Shown: piece by piece, positions 57,393 to 64,000 of the stretch
How positions within the stretch are numbered: the first letter of the stretch is position 1
Layout: every line of letters begins with the position of its first letter
Assembly (NCBI RefSeq): GCF_019195395.1
Contig: NZ_CP078067.1
Coordinates: 62,001-126,000, forward strand
Source: Kaistella faecalis
Lineage (GTDB): Bacteria; Bacteroidota; Bacteroidia; Flavobacteriales; Weeksellaceae
DNA: 64,000 nucleotides
Reading direction: 5' to 3'
Notes under the pieces: model-generated
What the model saw: the letters and a program-made list of their open reading frames with translations, nothing else
Database searches by the model: none
Told to the model about the DNA's origin: nothing
Program-made: the position numbers and the translations under genes

Positions 57393-60002
57393 ATGGAAGA
57401 ACAAGAAAATCACCACGAAGAATCCCTGAAAAAAGTTTCCGGTCTGTACAGAGATTGGTTTTTGGATTACGCATCCTACGTTATTCTCGACAGGGCCATT
57501 CCTTCTATTTTTGATGGATTCAAACCGGTGCAGCGCCGGATCATGCATTCCATGCGGGAACTTGAAGACGGGCGTTACAATAAAGTTGCAAATCTTGTAG
57601 GGAATACCATGAAATATCACCCCCATGGTGATGCTTCCATTACGGATGCGATGGTGCAGATCGGCCAGAAAGAACTTTTGATCGATACCCAGGGAAACTG
57701 GGGAAATATTTTTACCGGCGATTCTGCTGCAGCAGCAAGATATATCGAGGCGAGGCTTACTCCTTTCGCCCTGGAAGTGGTCTTCAACCCTAAAACCACA
57801 GAATGGTCCAAATCTTACGACGGCAGAAACAATGAACCGATTGATCTTCCGGTAAAGTTTCCCTTGCTTTTGGCATCCGGTGTTGAGGGGATTGGCGTAG
57901 GACTTTCGACTAAGATTATGCCTCATAATTTCAATGAACTGATTAATGCCTCCATTGCACATCTGAAAGGTAAAAAATTCGAACTTTTCCCGGATTTCCT
58001 TACCGGCGGAATGCTTGATGTTTCCAACTACAACGACGGTGAACGCGGCGGAAAAATACGTGCACGAGCCAGAATCATTCAGAAAGAAAAAAATACGCTC
58101 TGCATTACAGAACTTCCCTTTGGTAAAAATACCGGCGATCTCATCGATTCCATTATTAAAGCCAACGAAAAAGGGAAGATTAAAATCAAGAAAATTGAGG
58201 ATAATACTTCTGATACGGTTGAAATCAATATTCATCTCAACAATGATGTTTCGCCGGATAAAACGATTGATGCACTTTACGCATTTACCGATTGTGAAAT
58301 TCCGATTTCACCTAACGCGTGCGTAATTGTTGGCGATAAACCGGAATTTTTAACGGTTTCAGAAATCCTGAGACGGAATACCGACCACACCGTTGCGCTG
58401 CTCAAAAAAGAACTTGAGATCGAACTGCACGAACTTCAGGAAAAATGGCATTTTGCAAGTCTGGAGAAGATTTTTATTGAAAACGAAATCTATCAGGAGA
58501 TCAAAGGTAAATCTTCTAAGGAAGAAGTATACGAAGCGGTTGACAAAGCCCTGAAACCATTTACAAAAAACCTTCTGCGTGCGGTAACAACTGATGATAT
58601 TATTAAACTGACAGAACTTCCGTTTATGCGGATTTCGCGTTACGACCAGGATAAGGCCATCGAAAATCTGCTGAATCTCGAAGGAAAAATCGAGCAGGTA
58701 AAACATCATCTGGCAAATCTTGTTGCTTACGCGATTGATTATTTTCTCAATATCCAGAAGAAATACGGAAAAGGCAAGGAAAGAAGAACTGAACTGAGGA
58801 TTTTTGATACGATCGATGCCACCAAAGTTGCGGTAGCCAACGAAAAATTCTATGCTAATTTTGAGGAAGGATTTATCGGAACTTCTTTAAGGAAAGACCA
58901 GTATTTATTCGACTGCTCAGATATTGATGACATCATTACCTTCCAGAAAGACGGCACCATGAAGGTGGTGAAAGTGGAAGCTAAAACCTTTATCGGCAAA
59001 AACATTGAACACGTGGCAGTCTGGAAAAAGAATGACAAACGTACAGTTTACAACATGATTTACCGCGAGGGCAGAGACGGCGCTTATTACATGAAAAGAT
59101 TTTCGGTAACCGGTGTTACCCGAAACACGGATTACAAGTTGGCTTCGGAGAAAAAAGGTTCAGAAATGCTGTATTTTTCCGCGAATCCAAATGGTGAAGC
59201 TGAAGTGGTAAGCGTTTTACTGAAGCCTAACGCAAGAATCCGGAAAAATAAAATGGAGATCGATTTCTCGGATCTCGCCATTAAAGGCCGTGATTCGAAG
59301 GGAAATCTGGTGACAAAATATGCCATCAAGAAAATCGATATGAAAGAGGAAGGTCATTCTACTTTGGCGCCGAGAAAAATCTGGTTCGATGATACCGTGA
59401 GGAGACTTAATGCTGATGCCCGCGGAACTTTGCTTGGAAATTTTAAAGGTGATGATAAAATCCTTACCGTGAATGCGCAGGGCGAGGCAAAATTGGTGAC
59501 TTTTGACCTGATGAACCGATTCGACGATGAGTATCTGATCCTGGAAAAATGGAATCCCGAACAGCCAATCACGGCGATTTATTTCGATGGGGAGAAGCAG
59601 ATGTATTTTATTAAGCGGTTTTTACTCGAAAACAATACAAATATTCAGAGTTTTATGCCTTCTGAACATCCAAAGTCATTTATTGAGCAGGTAATTGTCT
59701 CCAATAATGCTACAGCTGAAATCGTTTTCGCGAAAGACAAGGGCAAAGAAAAAGATCCCGAAACCATCAGTATTGATGACTTTATCGCGGTAAAAGGGAT
59801 AAAAGCGATAGGAAATCAGCTTACAAAAAGCAAGGTAAAGACCATCAACATTACCATTCCGGAACCTGCTGAAGAGATAAACCCAGGTTTTGATGTGGTG
59901 GAATCTACGGAAGGTCACATCAGTTTTATTGATGAAGATGTGAAAGGCGACGCTGATTTTCCGGATGAGGGAACGATTGGCAGCCTTTTCGACGAAGGAT
60001 AA
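57393..60002 (+). CDS. parC: DNA topoisomerase IV subunit A (ParC)
   Basis: An 869-residue type IIA topoisomerase DNA-cleavage subunit. The catalytic Tyr is in ARYIEARLT near residue 117; GFKPVQRR near 43 and HPHGDAS near 76-82 form the active site. The C-terminal propeller blades (from about 500) bind DNA and end in an acidic tail. I chose ATG 57393; a TTG directly before it is also in frame. Together with parE, and separated from it by a small membrane gene, it encodes the chromosome decatenase. A shared terminator follows. Confidence 0.94.
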   Translation: MEEQENHHEESLKKVSGLYRDWFLDYASYVILDRAIPSIFDGFKPVQRRIMHSMRELEDGRYNKVANLVGNTMKYHPHGDASITDAMVQIGQKELLIDTQGNWGNIFTGDSAAAARYIEARLTPFALEVVFNPKTTEWSKSYDGRNNEPIDLPVKFPLLLASGVEGIGVGLSTKIMPHNFNELINASIAHLKGKKFELFPDFLTGGMLDVSNYNDGERGGKIRARARIIQKEKNTLCITELPFGKNTGDLIDSIIKANEKGKIKIKKIEDNTSDTVEINIHLNNDVSPDKTIDALYAFTDCEIPISPNACVIVGDKPEFLTVSEILRRNTDHTVALLKKELEIELHELQEKWHFASLEKIFIENEIYQEIKGKSSKEEVYEAVDKALKPFTKNLLRAVTTDDIIKLTELPFMRISRYDQDKAIENLLNLEGKIEQVKHHLANLVAYAIDYFLNIQKKYGKGKERRTELRIFDTIDATKVAVANEKFYANFEEGFIGTSLRKDQYLFDCSDIDDIITFQKDGTMKVVKVEAKTFIGKNIEHVAVWKKNDKRTVYNMIYREGRDGAYYMKRFSVTGVTRNTDYKLASEKKGSEMLYFSANPNGEAEVVSVLLKPNARIRKNKMEIDFSDLAIKGRDSKGNLVTKYAIKKIDMKEEGHSTLAPRKIWFDDTVRRLNADARGTLLGNFKGDDKILTVNAQGEAKLVTFDLMNRFDDEYLILEKWNPEQPITAIYFDGEKQMYFIKRFLLENNTNIQSFMPSEHPKSFIEQVIVSNNATAEIVFAKDKGKEKDPETISIDDFIAVKGIKAIGNQLTKSKVKTINITIPEPAEEINPGFDVVESTEGHISFIDEDVKGDADFPDEGTIGSLFDEG

Positions 60003-60018
60003 TTCAATGACTTAAAAT

Positions 60019-60052
60019 TAAAAGACGCTCCATTAAAGAGCGTCTTTTATTT
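60019..60052. terminator. Bidirectional terminator between parC and the M28 peptidase gene
   Basis: AAAAGACGCTC and GAGCGTCTTTT form an almost perfect stem with A and T runs on both sides, so it can stop both convergent transcripts. Confidence 0.9.
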
Positions 60053-60064
60053 GTCAGGGATTTC

Positions 60065-62287
60065 TTAGAACTTCACATTTAGTGTCATTTCTTTACCGTC
60101 ACGAATAACGGTTACCGGAAGTTCGTCACCTGAATTTATTTTCGAAAGACAATCCATATAACTGTAGACTTCTTTAACTTCACAAGTGCCAATCTTCTTA
60201 AGAATGTCGCCAGCTTTAATTCCCGCCAGATCTGCCGGCCGTTTTTCCGTAACACCGTCGATGTGCAGACCATCTTTGGAGTCTGCATAACTTGGCATAA
60301 TTCCCAGCGTTACTTTGTATTTTGGAACTGCTTTGCTCTGCGAAATTTTGGTTTTGGTGAAAGGAATATTTTCTTTTTCAGACAAACCGCTTACTAAATT
60401 GAAAACGTAATTGGTAATATTGCGCAATCCTGTGAAATTAATGCGCTCAGTATCGTCAGTAGGTTTATGATAGTCGGTATGCGTTCCGGTAAACAGAAAT
60501 AAAACCGGAATATCCTTCAGATAAAAACTCGTATGATCCGACGGACCCACACCGGCGCTGTCAATCGCCAGATTAAAGCCTGAAGGTTTATATTTACTGA
60601 TCATTTCTCCGAAAATGGGTGAGGTTCCTACGCCGCCCACCGTAAGATCTTTGTCTTTGTTCAAGCGCCCAATCATATCCAGATTAATCATTGAAATCAC
60701 GTTCGGATATTTAGTTTTTACCTCTTCAGCGAATTTCTTGGAGCCCATTAAACCATCTTCTTCGCCAGAGAACAGCGCGAAAACATAGTTTGCTTTTTCT
60801 TTTGTTTTATTTTGCGAAAACGTTCTGGCGAGTTCCAATACTGCGGAAACTCCGGAAGCATTATCATCCGCGCCGTTATGGATTTGGCCGTCGGAATTCA
60901 TCAGAGTAGAGTTGTGGTGCTCATTGAGTCCCAAATGATCATAATGCGCGCCGATTACAATTGTTTTAGAAGCTTTATTATCAAGATAACCGATTACGTT
61001 ACGGCTGTTAATTTTCACAGCAGAACTTTCCTCGTGCGGATTAAGTTTAACATCGTAACTGAAATTCTGGGTAAAGTTTTTTCCGTCAATCGTGTTAAGT
61101 TTAAGATTTTTAAATTCTCTGGAGATAAATTCCGCTGCTTTTTTTTCACCTTCACTTCCAGCCAAACGTCCTTTCAGATCGTCCGATGCCAGATAAGAAA
61201 CGGTTTTTCTGAGATTTTGTTCTGATATTATTTCGCGCTGGTCTGTTTCAACCCAATCTGCGATAAAAACATTGGTTTCATGAGCTTTTCCCGCCTGTCG
61301 GTTGCTTGAGAAGACGAGTTTCTTTCCGTCATGTGAGAACATGGGAAAAGCGTTGAACTCGCTTTCATAAGTAATTTGTGTAAGATTACTTCCGTCTAAA
61401 TCAATGGAATAAATCTGGAAATCGTAACCTCTTGTTGAATGGTGGTTCGATGAAAATAAAATCTTTTGATCCGACGGATGAAAGTAAGGCGACCAATTCG
61501 CTTTGCCGAGATTGGTAATCTGTTTCAGGCCGGTACCATCGATATTCATGGTGTAAATCTCCATGTTGGTAGGCGCCACCAGGTTTTCTGCGAGAAGATC
61601 TTTGTATTCCTTAATTTCCGCTGCTGTGGTAGGTCTTGACGAACGGAAGACCAGTTTTTTGGAATCATGAGAGAAAAAAGCGCCGCCATCATAACCCAGC
61701 CCGAAAGTCAGCTGCTTCAGATTTTTTCCGTTGATATCCATTCGCCATAATTCCAGGTCACCGCTTCTTGAGGAAGTAAAGACAATATATTTTCCGTCCG
61801 GTGAAACCACTGCCTCAGCATCGTAACCGGGTGAATCGGTAAGTTTTTTAGTTATTTTACCGTTTAAATCCGCTTCGTAAATATCGAATTCAGCATAAAC
61901 CGGCCACAGATATTTTCCGTCTGTGCGAGGTTTGGGTTTTGGTGGGCATTCCTTATTCGCTTCGTGGGTGGAGGCGTAGAGAATATGCTTACCGTCGGGC
62001 ATGAAAAAAGAACAGGTTGTTCTACCCGTTCCTGTTGAAATAAGATTTAAATTTTTCGTCGAAATATCTTTCTGATTTAAATCTAACAGATAAATCTGAT
62101 CACAGTGTGCGCCGATTGCTGGATTGGTAACCTGCAGCGTTAGTTTTTTTCCGTCAGGGGAAAAATAAGCTTCAGCATTATCGCCACCGAATGTTAGTTT
62201 CTGAATGTTTCTGAGATTTCTCTCCTGAGAGAAAAACAGAGCGGAAGCGGCGATAAACGCAACGCAGAATGACCTTTTTGAATTCAT
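60065..62287 (-). CDS. Exported TolB-propeller/M28 aminopeptidase with PDZ domain
   Basis: A 740-residue exported peptidase. Signal peptide (MNSKRSFCVAFIAASALFFS); residues about 30-340 form a TolB/WD40-like propeller with repeated SPDGKYIVFTSSRSG- and SHDGKKLVFSSNR-type blades; then an M28 zinc-peptidase domain with metal ligands in VIGAHYDHLG, GADDNASG and SGEEDGLMGS; finally a C-terminal PDZ domain (GIKAGDILKKIG). Known of the fold: release of N-terminal amino acids from peptides. Start chosen to begin the signal peptide. Complete. Confidence 0.9.
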   Translation of the reverse strand: MNSKRSFCVAFIAASALFFSQERNLRNIQKLTFGGDNAEAYFSPDGKKLTLQVTNPAIGAHCDQIYLLDLNQKDISTKNLNLISTGTGRTTCSFFMPDGKHILYASTHEANKECPPKPKPRTDGKYLWPVYAEFDIYEADLNGKITKKLTDSPGYDAEAVVSPDGKYIVFTSSRSGDLELWRMDINGKNLKQLTFGLGYDGGAFFSHDSKKLVFRSSRPTTAAEIKEYKDLLAENLVAPTNMEIYTMNIDGTGLKQITNLGKANWSPYFHPSDQKILFSSNHHSTRGYDFQIYSIDLDGSNLTQITYESEFNAFPMFSHDGKKLVFSSNRQAGKAHETNVFIADWVETDQREIISEQNLRKTVSYLASDDLKGRLAGSEGEKKAAEFISREFKNLKLNTIDGKNFTQNFSYDVKLNPHEESSAVKINSRNVIGYLDNKASKTIVIGAHYDHLGLNEHHNSTLMNSDGQIHNGADDNASGVSAVLELARTFSQNKTKEKANYVFALFSGEEDGLMGSKKFAEEVKTKYPNVISMINLDMIGRLNKDKDLTVGGVGTSPIFGEMISKYKPSGFNLAIDSAGVGPSDHTSFYLKDIPVLFLFTGTHTDYHKPTDDTERINFTGLRNITNYVFNLVSGLSEKENIPFTKTKISQSKAVPKYKVTLGIMPSYADSKDGLHIDGVTEKRPADLAGIKAGDILKKIGTCEVKEVYSYMDCLSKINSGDELPVTVIRDGKEMTLNVKF

Positions 62288-62376
62288 AGGGTTGATATTG
62301 GTTGATATCAAATATAATAAAAATTGCCAAAATATTCTTTGGCAATTTTATGGATATCAATGATTTGTAAATTTTG

Positions 62377-63090
62377 TCAGTTGACAATTTTGAAAGAAAC
62401 AAGACGGGTTTCAAGATAATCTAGACCATATACAGCATGACAGATTTCTTTAACCAAACCTAAGCCTTTTTTGTACGAAATGTCCTGCGTTTTGGGTAGA
62501 AGACCATTGGTTGTCGAGAGAGGTGTAAATAACCCTTTATAAGGGAATACCGTATAATTTGTTCCTTCTACAGTAATATTAGTTTCGCTTTGCAACTGAT
62601 ATAATACATTGCCTATAAGGGGAGATCCCGGCCCATCGAGTATTGGATTGTTATAAGTGAAGTTAAAATCGTTACCGGGATGTAAAACGTGCCCTCCAGT
62701 TTCAGTAATTTCAATATTATCCGAAACAGGGTAAGAAACCAAATGTCCTTTTGTGTTTACCCGCAGATATCTGTAACTTACGTTTCCATTTAAATTTGAA
62801 TATGGGAAGTGAATTTTAGTCCGCTGTTTTGCCAATGTAAAACCCTGGATGTTTGTTGTACTGACAATACTTACAGAATCAACTCTTCCGGTAAATGTTG
62901 CAACACTTTGTGGATTTGTGAAGTCAGGATTGTTATAAGTTTTGTAAACCCATTGATTACCAACATTAAGGTTAAAAAAAGGATCCTCGGCAACGTCAAG
63001 CGTTGGCGTTTCGTCTGTTCTGCACGATACCGCTGCTAAAAGAACAGTGATAAGCAGTAAGTTTAATGTTAATTTCATAGTTTTTTTCAT
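62377..63090 (-). CDS. Uncharacterised lipoprotein
   Basis: A 237-residue putative lipoprotein: the signal peptide ends in LLAAVSC (lipid Cys at about residue 23) followed by RTDETPT. The mature chain is beta-rich (FFNLNVGNQWVYKTYNNPDF near 38-57, which is typical of DUF-type Bacteroidota proteins with a NVGNxW-Y motif). No family name that I can assign. Acidic residues after Cys resemble the surface-export signal (inference). It sits between the M28 peptidase and a BamA-like barrel on the same strand but with no clear coupling. Confidence 0.78.
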   Translation of the reverse strand: MKKTMKLTLNLLLITVLLAAVSCRTDETPTLDVAEDPFFNLNVGNQWVYKTYNNPDFTNPQSVATFTGRVDSVSIVSTTNIQGFTLAKQRTKIHFPYSNLNGNVSYRYLRVNTKGHLVSYPVSDNIEITETGGHVLHPGNDFNFTYNNPILDGPGSPLIGNVLYQLQSETNITVEGTNYTVFPYKGLFTPLSTTNGLLPKTQDISYKKGLGLVKEICHAVYGLDYLETRLVSFKIVN

Positions 63091-63159
63091 TTTTAACGTA
63101 AATAAATATTAATTATTTTGTTAAATTAATAGAAAATACGCAAAATAAAAAAATTACCA

Positions 63160-64000
63160 TTAAAAAGGATATCCGAAAGCAAAATTCAGTACCGGTTTCC
63201 AGGTGCTTCCTAAAACCCATCGGTTACCAACCGGTTGGTTTGGATCGTAAACTTTATAAGCAGCATCAAGCCTTAGCGTGATGTAGGCTACATTTACTCT
63301 AAGTCCAAGCCCTGTCCCAACTCCCATCTGGGATAAAAACTTATTGAACTTAAATTCGTCTCCAAAACCGCTGTCTTTTAAACTCCAGATATTCCCAGCA
63401 TCGATAAACGCCGCTCCTTCGAACATAGGTGTAAAAGGCATTCGATACTCAATGTTTGTGGTAAGCTTCACATTATCCATAACATACGAACGTATTTTCT
63501 CGTCGAGTTGCGAATCAGCAGGACCAAGTCCGCCAAAAACTCTCCAGGCGCGTATATCATTGGAGCCGCCGTTAAAATATGATCTTACAAATGGCATTGT
63601 AGATGAGTTTCCGTAGGGAATTCCGACACCAATAAACTGACGCAAGGCTAAAGTGTGCTTATCATTAAAAAATGTAAAATACTTCCGAACGTCAACGTCA
63701 AACTTCACGAACTGAGAATACGGAATATCAAAAATCTTCTTCGTCTCTCCCGACACAACTCCGGCCACTTTCGGGCTGCTGCTGAAGAGATCAAGAGCGT
63801 TGCCGGCCACTTCGAACTTAGCATTTAAATAGAACGGATTAGGTCTGTCTTTCTTTCCGATTTCATTATAAATTACATTATAAATCATGGAAGAAATAAG
63901 TACGTCCTGCGTTTGGCGGTCTTTATTAATAAGTGACTGTCGGAAGGTATTGTAAAGCGAAAGTTGATCTCCGGCCAAAGAATTCTGGTAATTGGTATCG
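63160..64000 (-). CDS. BamA/TamA-family outer membrane protein, cut by the window edge
   Basis: The C-terminal ~280 residues of a larger BamA/TamA-type (Omp85) barrel. Visible are the YFNGGSNDIRAWRVFGGLGP stretch (the conserved G-x-R-(A/G)-(W/F) loop-6-type motif), EYRMPFTPMFEGAAFIDAGN near the end, and a final beta strand ending in Phe (LNFAFGYPF), as needed for barrel recognition. The frame continues past 64000, so the POTRA-like part is not seen. Known role of the family: insertion of barrel proteins or lipoprotein-linked assembly at the outer membrane. Confidence 0.88.
   Translation of the reverse strand, partial: DTNYQNSLAGDQLSLYNTFRQSLINKDRQTQDVLISSMIYNVIYNEIGKKDRPNPFYLNAKFEVAGNALDLFSSSPKVAGVVSGETKKIFDIPYSQFVKFDVDVRKYFTFFNDKHTLALRQFIGVGIPYGNSSTMPFVRSYFNGGSNDIRAWRVFGGLGPADSQLDEKIRSYVMDNVKLTTNIEYRMPFTPMFEGAAFIDAGNIWSLKDSGFGDEFKFNKFLSQMGVGTGLGLRVNVAYITLRLDAAYKVYDPNQPVGNRWVLGSTWKPVLNFAFGYPF

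Overview
The window is chromosomal DNA from a flavobacterium, most likely a Chryseobacterium-like member of the Weeksellaceae. The evidence is the TAnnTTTG promoter boxes, a type IX secretion sorting domain, a GLPGLI protein, DUF6266 proteins, a BlaI/M56 pair, Bacteroidota-type lipoproteins and little reliance on Shine-Dalgarno sites. This placement is inference from family content; no 16S gene is present.

Layout. 0.1-7.2 kb: a YciO-like protein, two initiator tRNAs, a methyltransferase, a GH10-like lipoprotein, and a beta-barrel receptor flanked by a broken and an intact DUF6266 gene. 7.2-8.5 kb: an 11-bp tandem array, an HTH gene, and the 3' stump of a tyrosine recombinase. 8.5-23.0 kb: an integron-type gene-cassette array. 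23.0-26.1 kb: ordinary genes, including a thioesterase behind a cobalamin riboswitch. 26.5-28.6 kb: a second short, decaying cassette cluster behind an attI-like junction. 28.6-33.8 kb: single enzymes (GNAT, alpha/beta hydrolases, OsmC, macro domain, SDR). 33.9-64 kb: conserved core genes, including a T9SS-exported FG-GAP protein, a TPR/PAS kinase with NarL regulator, peptidase M49, BipA, NlpC/P60, M56/BlaI, YchF, a calcium-type P-ATPase, AI-2E transporter, ParE, ParC, peptidase M28 and a BamA-like barrel cut by the window edge.

The main discovery is the cassette array. About twenty AT-rich plus-strand cassettes, mostly 0.4-0.9 kb with some longer, are separated by about 130-bp imperfect palindromes. 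Each palindrome opens with RYYYAAC and closes with GTTRRRY. In most cassettes the first bases after the G/TT point are the reverse complement of the bases before AAC in that cassette's own downstream site, as in integron attC sites. The only recombinase sequence is a 3' fragment of about 39 codons just upstream, so this is an array of attC sites without an integrase. Three attI-like junctions are visible (8546, 20847, 26503), two of which share a TATATTTG promoter box directly at the joint. One 421-bp non-coding cassette occurs twice with two mismatches. Cassette genes are small envelope lipoproteins and domains of unknown or immunity-like type (SMI1/KNR4, DUF1963-like, DUF2695, DUF4265, DUF4145, DUF6678), plus a two-gene Crp/DUF998 cassette.

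Some array members are broken: one by an in-frame stop, one by a shift in a T tract. Some attC sites are chimeric or have lost one end, so the array appears old and partly immobilised.
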